A stretch of 5,873 nucleotides of DNA from NCBI GenBank assembly GCA_025457785.1, contig JALOTS010000149.1, forward strand, positions 1 to 5,873, in the 5' to 3' direction. Shown here in pieces: positions 1-5,873 of this stretch. Source of the stretch: Pontiellaceae bacterium. Its GTDB lineage: Bacteria > Verrucomicrobiota > Kiritimatiellia > Kiritimatiellales > Tichowtungiaceae. A program made the position numbers and the translations under genes. Numbering within the stretch: position 1 is the first letter of the stretch; each line of letters starts with the position of its first letter. The notes under the pieces are model-generated. The model had not been told where the DNA came from and ran no database searches. It saw nothing but the letters and a program-made list of their open reading frames with translations.

Positions 1-1
1 C

Positions 2-2509
2 GAGGCCGCCGTGACCTTTGAGCAGATCCTGGTGGAAAATCGTGGCTACGTTGCCGAGCACTATGGCAAATGGCACATGCCCGAGATTTGTAACTGGAGC
101 ACGAACGGGGCGACGCGGGTCATGCAATACAACGATTTCAATTTTGTCTCGAACACCCCGCTCTTCAATAATTCGAATTCCTCCTTGGATTATGATGCGA
201 AACTGGCCTCCGTCGCCGGCGGTTTGTCCACGACCCAGTCTCCGGGAATGCAGAAAAACACCTACTCCCAGTATCCTTACGTAACGGATCGAATAGACAC
301 CCGCTATGGACTGGCTCCCTACGCGACCAATGTTGTTTCCCAGCCGGATCAGCAAGGGCGCGATACGCTGCCGGCCAACCGCACGCCGTCCTACTTCGAG
401 GGAACAGCCGCACTTGCCGCCCTGGATCGTTTGGCGACCAACCCGCAGCCGTTTGTCCTGACGGCTTCCTTCCACAATCCCCATGCCCCGATGGTGGCCA
501 CGGGTCTTTACTATGACTATTACAAGGCGCTGGAAGCCGGCATGTTCCTGCCGCCAAATCTCAGCGGGGCGGACATGGCCAATTCCGCCTGGAGCAAGTT
601 TGGCGATCCTGACTATCAGGATCCGGCCAAGGTCAAAGAGTGGATGGTTTCCTATTATGCCTTGTGCGAGGAAGTGGATCATTATGTGGGTTTGCTGCTG
701 GATAAACTGGATGAAAAAGGGATTGCGGATAATACGCTGGTTATTTTTGCGGCGGATCACGGCGAGTCTCTCGGCGCACACGGCTGCCGTGAAAAAAGCA
801 AGTTCTGGGAAGAGGCCGCTCGTGTTCCTCTGCTGATGCGGCTCCCCGGCAGAATTCAGGCAGGAAGCACTGTGAATGAATCCGTAACGACACTCGACTG
901 TTTTGCAACCATCATGGACTATCTCGGCGCTTCGACCTATGACAAGGGTGACGGCAAAAGCCTGAGACGTTTCATCGAAAAGACCAATTACAATAAAGAC
1001 TATGATGATGAGGCAATTGTCACGGAGTGGGATTTCCGCACCCCGACCAATTCGACGGCGCTGGACCGCTCGCTCGGCGGTGAAATCAATTTCCTTTGCA
1101 AGAAGGGGCCGTGGAAACTGATGATGACCAAAAAGGCATCCTCTACAAAAAAGGACATGCTGTACAACATCGAGACCGATCCGTACGAAATGTTCAACTA
1201 CTTAGGTACGAACGGAATGAAGGCCGCTGAGGCGGTCGTCGGCAAGGCCGAACACCTGAAATGTCTGCTGATGGAATGGATGCAGCGCATGGACGGCGGA
1301 ACCAACAAATATTATTCCGATCCGAAATGGAATGCCGGCGAGGGACAAGGCGACCTTGCTGAAATCAAGGCCCGGCGCACATGGAAAACGTTGAATATCT
1401 GGGTGAGTGATACAGCGATTAAAGTGGGACAGCCGGTCAATGTTTCCGGACAGTTGACCCGCAATGAATACATCTATCTGGGCCGCACCACCTCGGGAAC
1501 CTTGACGGTTTCAAATATAACGGTTCAAGGCGCGAATGCCGGACTTTTCCAGCTCTCGGAATTCACGTCCGGAACCATTACCAGCGGAAATTACAAGAGG
1601 GTCAAGCTGACCTACCGTCCGCCTTCTGCGAGCCAGACGGTTACGGATGCCCGTGTTGTTATCAGTCATAGCGCCGGTGCGGATAAAGTCATTACCGTAA
1701 CGGCTCAGTCAGGTTCAGCGACCGCCACGGTTCCGTGGGTGACGAACTTGACGCTGTCTGCGGCGGGAACAAGCATCACGAACGCGGGACTGGTTGTCGG
1801 GTCGGTCTCTTCCAATTATCACGCGACGGTTGCGGCCGGGAAGATCTTCAGTCAGACTCCGGGCGGCGGCGTTGTAACGAATTCAGGCACAGCGGTTAAT
1901 CTGGCGGTTTCACGCGGTCCTTCCACCGGCACGACGGTCACATTCTACTCGGTGGGTGTGCATGACGGCTACGTGGATGAATCGTCGGAAACCTCCAATG
2001 TCGGCGGAACGAATAAAGTATCATTTACCGACGGCAGCGCAATCCGCGCGGGGGATACGGGCGCCAGAAGACAGCGTAAGGGCATTGTCTCTTTCGACTG
2101 CTCGTCTCTTCCCGACACCTGCACCATTACGGCGGCCACCCTGAAGCTGAAACGCGGCGGCGGGATTGGCGATCCGACCAGCTTGGGAAGCCTTGTCGCC
2201 GACGTGAAAAATGTAAACGGCGGGTGGAGTGACAACGCGGCATTGCAGAATTCAGACTTCGAAGCCGCTGCCAGTGCCTCCAGCGTCGCCACCTTGAGTT
2301 ATCCGGCGGCGACCAACGCCTGGTCAACCGGAAGTCTCAACGCAGCCGGGCTCACGAAGATCACGAAAACCACCAACAGCTATACGCAGTACCGGATCCG
2401 CTTCACCACGGATGACGACAACGACACGGCGGATGACTACCTCGGATTCTACTCCGGGGAAAATGCGACCGCAGCCAACCGGCCCGTCCTCGAAGTCACT
2501 TATCAATAG
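2..2509 (+). CDS. Secreted-type modular sulfatase (5' partial) with PASTA and CBM96-like C-terminal domains
   Basis: Sulfatase of the alkaline-phosphatase superfamily (Sulfatase, PF00884), expected to hydrolyse sulfate esters on a polysaccharide or oligosaccharide. The frame is open to the left edge, so the GTG at 11 is probably an internal valine. The N-terminus, including any signal peptide and the C/S-x-P-x-R site that matures to formylglycine, lies outside the window. Counting that GTG as residue 1, visible motifs are GYVAEHYGKWHMP at 12-24 (catalytic Lys20 and His22), SFHNPHAP around 153-160 with His158, DHGE at 249-252 (metal ligands) and GAHGCREK ending at Lys262, followed by EEAARVPLL. 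The catalytic part ends near 455. Next come a beta-sandwich region at about 461-569 resembling choice-of-anchor D/Hydin-like modules, a PASTA domain at 574-637 (VPWVTNLTL, AGLVVGSV, SRGP) and a CBM96/DNRLRE-like domain at about 645-832. It ends with TAG, with no PEP-CTERM or sorting tail. The precise S1 subfamily and substrate cannot be read from the sequence. The family call is secure; the C-terminal domain names are less so. Confidence 0.93.
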   Translation, partial: EAAVTFEQILVENRGYVAEHYGKWHMPEICNWSTNGATRVMQYNDFNFVSNTPLFNNSNSSLDYDAKLASVAGGLSTTQSPGMQKNTYSQYPYVTDRIDTRYGLAPYATNVVSQPDQQGRDTLPANRTPSYFEGTAALAALDRLATNPQPFVLTASFHNPHAPMVATGLYYDYYKALEAGMFLPPNLSGADMANSAWSKFGDPDYQDPAKVKEWMVSYYALCEEVDHYVGLLLDKLDEKGIADNTLVIFAADHGESLGAHGCREKSKFWEEAARVPLLMRLPGRIQAGSTVNESVTTLDCFATIMDYLGASTYDKGDGKSLRRFIEKTNYNKDYDDEAIVTEWDFRTPTNSTALDRSLGGEINFLCKKGPWKLMMTKKASSTKKDMLYNIETDPYEMFNYLGTNGMKAAEAVVGKAEHLKCLLMEWMQRMDGGTNKYYSDPKWNAGEGQGDLAEIKARRTWKTLNIWVSDTAIKVGQPVNVSGQLTRNEYIYLGRTTSGTLTVSNITVQGANAGLFQLSEFTSGTITSGNYKRVKLTYRPPSASQTVTDARVVISHSAGADKVITVTAQSGSATATVPWVTNLTLSAAGTSITNAGLVVGSVSSNYHATVAAGKIFSQTPGGGVVTNSGTAVNLAVSRGPSTGTTVTFYSVGVHDGYVDESSETSNVGGTNKVSFTDGSAIRAGDTGARRQRKGIVSFDCSSLPDTCTITAATLKLKRGGGIGDPTSLGSLVADVKNVNGGWSDNAALQNSDFEAAASASSVATLSYPAATNAWSTGSLNAAGLTKITKTTNSYTQYRIRFTTDDDNDTADDYLGFYSGENATAANRPVLEVTYQ

Positions 2510-2530
2510 GTAACAGCGCACAAATCGTCG

Positions 2531-2567
2531 TGCCATCTGCCGGGGACAAATTTCCCGGCAGACGGCA
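2531..2567 (+). other. Strong GC-rich hairpin after the sulfatase gene
   Basis: The arms TCTGCCGGG (2536-2544) and CCCGGCAGA (2554-2562) are perfect complements around a 9-nt loop. After one A-C mismatch the stem continues with TGCC (2531-2534) against GGCA (2564-2567), giving 13 pairs in 14 positions. It lies 21 nt after the sulfatase stop. No T-run follows, so it is not a standard intrinsic terminator. It could protect the 3' end of the sulfatase mRNA, mark a processing site, or partly attenuate read-through into the hydrolase gene. A smaller stem, CGGGG/CCCCG at 2577-2591, follows. The pairing is directly visible; the role is inference. Confidence 0.6.
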
Positions 2568-2622
2568 ACGGCAAAACGGGGAGGGTCCCCGGTGCGGTTT
2601 CAGGTCACGGAGGTATAAGAAA

Positions 2623-2636
2623 AAGGAAAGGAAGAG
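2623..2636 (+). promoter_or_regulatory. Purine-rich ribosome binding site for the GH71/99-like gene
   Basis: AAGGAAAGGAAGAG lies 4 nt before the ATG at 2641, with GGAA cores at suitable Shine-Dalgarno distances. It decides the start: the frame is open to an earlier ATG at 2530, but that codon lies inside the preceding hairpin region, has no such site, and would put 37 charged residues ahead of a clear signal peptide. Confidence 0.7.
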
Positions 2637-2640
2637 AACC

Positions 2641-4305
2641 ATGAGAACATATCGAAATCATGCGAAACTGTTCAGTCTCCTTGCCGGGACGATGCTCGCA
2701 GCGGGCTCACTGTCCGCAGCCGGAAGTCCGGTCGGTGATGTTGTGGGCAAACTGACCGTCGGATATCAGGGCTGGTTTTCCTGCTCCAATGATGCATCCC
2801 CGGAGGCCGCCCGATGGCGGCACTGGATCATAAGCAATACGACGCCGAGACCCGGCAATACGCACTTTGACCTCTATCCGGATGTGCGGGAGTATACGAC
2901 GACCTATGCAACCGGTTATGCAAACTTTGGAAACGGGAGTCCAGCCAGACTTTTCTCATCCTACAGCGATCAGGTCGTTGATAAGCACTTTGAGTGGATG
3001 CAGACGTACGGAATTGATACGGTGGCCCTCCAGCGCTTCGGTTGCAGCCTTTCGGACACCAATTCGAAAGCGTGGAAAGACGGAATCGCCGTAAAAGTGA
3101 AAAACGCCGCGCAGAACTACGGGAGGAAGTTTTACATCATGTATGATCTCTCCGACTGGACAAGCTTTCAGTCCGATATCAAAAAAGACTGGACCAACAC
3201 CATTACCGGCGCACTGGGTCTGACCAATTCCGGCGCCTATGCAAAACAGAACGGCAAGCCCGTTGTCTGCGTATGGGGTATCGGGTGTGACGGCCGGCCC
3301 GGCAGCAACACAAGCTGGAATGATGTGGTCAATTTCTTCAAGGGGAAAAACTGCTATGTCATTATGGGTGTAAAACGGACGTGGGCGACCAACACGATCA
3401 GTGTCTATACCAACGGGCACATGATTTCCCCCTGGTCGGTCGGCGGGTTTACCAACACCGCCGGAGCGGACAGCTACGCAAATCTGATGGCGACGGATCA
3501 GACCAAGTGCAACAACCGCGGTCAGGACTATCTGCCCGTTGTCTGGGCCGGCTTCTCCTGGTACAACTGGCACACCGGCGAAACCAAGAACAAAACACCC
3601 CGTTATCATGGTGATTTCATGTGGCGGCAGTACTACAACGTGCGCAACAAAAACATTCCGAGCGTGTACGTTGCGATGTTTGATGAATATGACGAAGCCA
3701 CCGCGATTGCCAAAGCGGCTGAAAACAGCAGCATGATCCCGACCGATCAGTGGTTCCTGACGCTCGATTACGACGGCGTTGCCTGTTCATCCGACTTCTA
3801 TCTCCGCCTGACCGGGGATGGTGCCCGGATGGTCAAGACCCAGACCGGTCTGACCTCGGCGCACCCGACATCACACATCATTTCGACAAATCCGAATGTT
3901 GTGATCAATCCGTCCGTTGAAACCGACGCGGCATCCTGGACGCTGACGGGCCTCTCCGCCCGGTCAACGGACACCGCCGCAGAGGGCGGCATCGCATCGA
4001 TGATGCTCAGCGGAGCCAACGCCTATGCGAGGCAGACCATCCCGCTCGAAATGGGAAAGACCTATGAAATCAGCGCCTGGGTTAACGTTACAGCACTGAC
4101 GGCGGGCAAGGCCTATTTCGATACGTCGGATAAATATGATGCGACGGGTCAGGGACAGTTCACGTTCAGTGTCACGAACGGCGGCTGGCAGAGGTATTGG
4201 GGCAGTTTCACCGCGACCAACACCAGCATCACACTGCGGTGTTTCACCGCAGCCAACTTTGCCGGCACAGCCTATTATGACCTGATTGATGTGAGGCCTA
4301 AATAG
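2641..4305 (+). CDS. Secreted glycoside hydrolase family 71/99-like protein with C-terminal carbohydrate-binding domain
   Basis: A 554-residue exported protein. The start at 2641 gives a classic signal peptide: basic MRTYRNHAK, hydrophobic LFSLLAGTMLAAG, then small residues SLSAAG with likely cleavage near residue 26-27. The mature N-terminus (GKLTVGYQGWF, then ARWRHW) and the (alpha/beta)8-like body to about residue 405 match the bacterial GH71/99-like group, relatives of endo-acting GH99 mannosidases and GH71 glucanases. FDEYDEATAI at 347-356 places Glu349 and Glu352 three residues apart, like the WNEWHEGTQI-type motif that carries the two catalytic glutamates in GH99. SSDFYLRLTGDG closes the domain. 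Residues about 417-554 (VVINPSVE, SWTLTG, YEISAWVNV, YYDLIDV) form a CBM4/9- or CBM6-like jelly roll probably used for glycan binding. It sits 131 bp after the sulfatase and may share its transcript. The substrate is unknown; linkage to a sulfatase suggests a sulfated glycan, which is inference. The family call is from memory of motifs, not a search. Confidence 0.85.
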   Translation: MRTYRNHAKLFSLLAGTMLAAGSLSAAGSPVGDVVGKLTVGYQGWFSCSNDASPEAARWRHWIISNTTPRPGNTHFDLYPDVREYTTTYATGYANFGNGSPARLFSSYSDQVVDKHFEWMQTYGIDTVALQRFGCSLSDTNSKAWKDGIAVKVKNAAQNYGRKFYIMYDLSDWTSFQSDIKKDWTNTITGALGLTNSGAYAKQNGKPVVCVWGIGCDGRPGSNTSWNDVVNFFKGKNCYVIMGVKRTWATNTISVYTNGHMISPWSVGGFTNTAGADSYANLMATDQTKCNNRGQDYLPVVWAGFSWYNWHTGETKNKTPRYHGDFMWRQYYNVRNKNIPSVYVAMFDEYDEATAIAKAAENSSMIPTDQWFLTLDYDGVACSSDFYLRLTGDGARMVKTQTGLTSAHPTSHIISTNPNVVINPSVETDAASWTLTGLSARSTDTAAEGGIASMMLSGANAYARQTIPLEMGKTYEISAWVNVTALTAGKAYFDTSDKYDATGQGQFTFSVTNGGWQRYWGSFTATNTSITLRCFTAANFAGTAYYDLIDVRPK

Positions 4306-4340
4306 CGGCGACGGCAAGCAGACAAGTGCATTCGAACAGA

Positions 4341-4376
4341 ACGGTATGGCGGAAAATTCCGCCATGCTGTCTTTTT
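4341..4376 (+). terminator. Intrinsic (rho-independent) terminator after the GH71/99-like gene
   Basis: Core arms ATGGCGGAA (4346-4354) and TTCCGCCAT (4357-4365) are exact complements around AA. The tightest turn probably opens to a larger AAAATT loop. The stem extends outward through ACGGT (4341-4345) against GCTGT (4366-4370) with two G-U wobbles, giving up to 14 pairs. CTTTTT follows directly at 4371-4376. It lies 35 nt after the TAG at 4303-4305. No matching A-run precedes the stem, so it should act on plus-strand transcription only. It ends the sulfatase/hydrolase unit and implies that the downstream gene has its own promoter. Confidence 0.85.
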
Positions 4377-4436
4377 ATCCGGAATCTGCGCTGTTGTACT
4401 GGAAATGGATTCTTTTTCTTCATACACTCCGGCGGT
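4377..4436 (+). other. Short leader/promoter region of the propeller sensor gene
   Basis: Sixty bases separate the T-run of the terminator from the proposed ATG. A promoter for the next gene should lie here or overlap the terminator. The best sigma70-like pair I see is TGGAAA (4400-4405) and TACACT (4423-4428), 17 bp apart, each matching about four of six consensus bases; this is weak and would leave almost no leader. No strong Shine-Dalgarno sequence is present. GGCGG at 4431-4435 is too close to the ATG at 4437 but fits the ATG at 4443. Confidence 0.3.
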
Positions 4437-5873
4437 ATGAGAATGCGGATGTTCCGGGTTTTGGTGATTTGCATGTCCCTGCCGCTCTGGTGTGCGGCAG
4501 TTCAACCTTATACCCCTGTAATTGCCGATCCGGTTCTGGAACCGTGGCGCTGGCGGCACGAGGAGGCGCTGGAAGGGCTGGGTGTGTTATGCGCGGATGA
4601 AGCCCCTGACGGAACGCTCTGGTTCGGGACTGTCGGCGGGATTGCGCATTATGACGGCAGCCAGGTGACCCGAATTCCGTTTGATGACGCTCTGTTGTCG
4701 ATGATTTCCCGCGAACGGGGGATTCCCTGGGCCAAAGCGCTGCTGATTCTGCCGGATGGAAATCTGCTGGTTCTAATTGACGGGAGTCTGGTTCTCCGGG
4801 CGGATAATAAGTGGAAAGTGATTATTCAGAATACCGGAGCGTCTGTTTTTACCGCCCGAATGGCAAAGAGTTTCAACGGGACAATTTGGCTGATTGTACC
4901 GGAGGCGTTGTGGCGGATCAGTGCAGACCTTACGGAAACGTATAAGGTGATGCAGGCTTCCGGATCAACCGGTCTGGAGTCGTTCTGTCTGGGCCCCGGA
5001 GGGGATCTCTGGGTGATTGAACGCACCGGTGAGTTAACTTCCCGTCTCGTACATATTCCGGTTGTCAATGGACAGCCGATGCCGGAGCGGCGTGAATTTC
5101 CGGTTCCATATAATAATGACCGGGTCGAGGCGCAAATCATTGCAGATGATAACGGGATGATCTGGTATGTAAACAGCTCCGGGCAGTCGGGTCTTAATGC
5201 GTTTGATTCGAGGCGCGGCGAATGGGCCGTTCGGGAAAGCGCGGTGCCGTTTCAGGCGTACTATTCAATTATGAAGAGCCGTGACGGATCGGTCTGGGCC
5301 GGTACGGAGGGAGGGCTTCTGCGCATGTCTTCCGACGGCATTGAACAGTTTTATCCGCGTGAAAAGATCCGCCTGCCCCGGGCACCGCTGTCGCTGTTTG
5401 AGGCTCATGACAGACGGCTTTGGATCATCGCACGCGGCGGCTATGTCTATTCTGTGGATCTTGGCGGCAGCGAATGGATCACCTATACCGGATTGCATTT
5501 TGAGTGTGAAGCGCCCGACGGCACACAATGGTTTTGCATGAGGGGTACGCGCGTGGTTTCGCATGATCCCCGTACCGGCGAGTGGCGGCAGTACAGCTTT
5601 AAAGACGGCCTGATTGACAGCATTGATACTCTGATCCGCTCCAGTCAGGGTTTGATCTGGATTGCAGGAACCCATGAGAAGCGCGCGGCTCTGGCTGTAT
5701 TTGACGGACTTCGCTGGACGCGATTCCTCCATCCGGAGTTTGCCCGGTGGATTGAGACGAAGGCGGTTTTCGAGGCGGCGGACGGAACCGTGTGGTTCGG
5801 GGCCGGAGGGCGGCATCTGGATGTTCCGCAGGCTGGCGGCGCACTTCAATATGCCGCAGAAAAGAATGGCGGC
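4437..5873 (+). CDS. Two-component regulator propeller (Reg_prop) protein, 3' partial; probable extracytoplasmic sensor
   Basis: The frame runs without a stop from 4437 to the window end (479 codons). I checked it codon by codon. The first residues form a signal sequence or membrane anchor: MRMRMFR, hydrophobic VLVICMSLPLW, then CAAV with likely cleavage near Ala21. Cys19 is preceded by Trp and does not make a lipobox. After about residue 50 there are ten repeats built on a P/A-D-G-x-L/I/V-W-F/V-x-G core, the first being PDGTLWFGTVGGIAHYDG at 57-74. These are typical of Reg_prop (PF07494) beta-propeller blades. Such propellers form the periplasmic sensor of hybrid two-component systems controlling polysaccharide utilisation, and also occur on diguanylate cyclases and other kinases. 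The output domains would lie beyond the window, so the signalling type is unknown. ATGs at 4437, 4443 and 4449 are all possible starts; 4437 keeps the longest signal sequence. It follows a terminator and is probably transcribed separately from the enzymes. Confidence 0.85.
   Translation, partial: MRMRMFRVLVICMSLPLWCAAVQPYTPVIADPVLEPWRWRHEEALEGLGVLCADEAPDGTLWFGTVGGIAHYDGSQVTRIPFDDALLSMISRERGIPWAKALLILPDGNLLVLIDGSLVLRADNKWKVIIQNTGASVFTARMAKSFNGTIWLIVPEALWRISADLTETYKVMQASGSTGLESFCLGPGGDLWVIERTGELTSRLVHIPVVNGQPMPERREFPVPYNNDRVEAQIIADDNGMIWYVNSSGQSGLNAFDSRRGEWAVRESAVPFQAYYSIMKSRDGSVWAGTEGGLLRMSSDGIEQFYPREKIRLPRAPLSLFEAHDRRLWIIARGGYVYSVDLGGSEWITYTGLHFECEAPDGTQWFCMRGTRVVSHDPRTGEWRQYSFKDGLIDSIDTLIRSSQGLIWIAGTHEKRAALAVFDGLRWTRFLHPEFARWIETKAVFEAADGTVWFGAGGRHLDVPQAGGALQYAAEKNGG
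4593..5816 (+). repeat. Ten degenerate beta-propeller repeats at protein level
   Basis: Counting from the ATG at 4437, the recurring core tryptophan or its equivalent falls at residues 62, 111 (Leu), 151, 192, 243, 287, 329, 365, 408 and 453. Spacing is 36-51 residues, close to one blade each. The clearest cores are DGTLWFGT, NGTIWLIV, GGDLWVIE, NGMIWYVN, DGSVWAGT, DGTQWFCM, QGLIWIAG and DGTVWFGA. The second and seventh repeats are weak. The repeats are divergent at DNA level, so they are old structural units and not a recent tandem duplication. The full count is unknown because the gene leaves the window; 14 (two seven-bladed propellers) is usual in hybrid two-component sensors. Confidence 0.75.

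Noticed and set aside
2614..2619. TATAAG as a possible -10 box before the hydrolase gene
   Set aside because: No convincing -35 box lies 16-18 bp upstream, and the implied start of transcription would fall inside the ribosome binding site.
2530..2640. Upstream in-frame ATG at 2530 that would lengthen the hydrolase by 37 residues
   Set aside because: It falls in the hairpin region, lacks a ribosome binding site, and would bury a clear signal peptide behind a highly basic stretch. The ATG at 2641 has a strong purine-rich site.
2956..3609. 217-codon open frame on the minus strand
   Set aside because: It lies entirely inside the well-supported hydrolase gene, has no recognisable domain, and is a shadow of its codon pattern.
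4437..4499. Lipoprotein signal at Cys19 of the propeller protein
   Set aside because: The residues before the cysteine are Pro-Leu-Trp, which does not fit a lipobox; an ordinary signal peptide or anchor is more likely.
4346..4600. 84-codon plus-strand open frame beginning at the terminator
   Set aside because: Its ATG is part of the terminator stem, and most of it overlaps the signal peptide and first propeller repeat in another frame.
5265..5849. 194-codon open frame on the minus strand
   Set aside because: It is antisense to the propeller gene, whose repeat cores are clear throughout this stretch, and its translation has no recognisable motif.
1..5873. CRISPR arrays, insertion sequences, tRNA or rRNA genes, phage or defence modules
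   Set aside because: I saw no direct repeat-spacer pattern, transposase motif, terminal inverted repeats or structured RNA gene. All three genes are explained by glycan degradation and sensing.

Overview
The window carries three consecutive plus-strand genes with moderate GC and short, hairpin-bearing gaps. Two encode polysaccharide-degrading enzymes and one encodes a probable sensor. The gene set is a modular sulfatase, a glycoside hydrolase 71/99-like protein and a 'two-component regulator propeller' protein. This, together with PASTA and CBM96-like add-on domains on the sulfatase, resembles sulfatase-rich bacteria of the Planctomycetota-Verrucomicrobiota-Chlamydiota group, particularly Kiritimatiellota or Verrucomicrobiota from marine, anoxic or gut habitats. 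That assignment is inferred from gene content; no rRNA or marker gene is present.

Layout: (1) 2-2509, a sulfatase lacking its N-terminus because the window starts inside it. It shows the GKWH, PHxP and DHGE sulfatase motifs, then a beta-sandwich region, a PASTA domain and a CBM96/DNRLRE-like domain. (2) 2510-2640, a gap with a strong GC-rich hairpin and a purine-rich ribosome binding site. (3) 2641-4305, a secreted GH71/99-like protein of 554 residues with a C-terminal jelly-roll carbohydrate-binding domain. It keeps an ExxE pair inside FDEYDEATAI that looks like the GH99 catalytic motif. (4) 4306-4436, a gap with a good intrinsic terminator. (5) 4437-5873, the 5' part of a gene open to the window end. 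It encodes a signal peptide followed by ten regularly spaced beta-propeller repeats (Reg_prop type), as in the sensor half of hybrid two-component systems.

Taken together, this looks like part of a polysaccharide utilisation region. The sulfatase would remove sulfate esters, the GH71/99-like enzyme would cleave an internal glycosidic bond, and the propeller protein would sense the oligosaccharides released and control expression. The sulfatase and hydrolase may be co-transcribed. The terminator at 4341-4376 separates them from the propeller gene. No mobile element, CRISPR array, tRNA or rRNA was seen. I found no wholly new system; the most interesting points are the sulfatase architecture, the ExxE motif in the hydrolase and the adjacent sensor.
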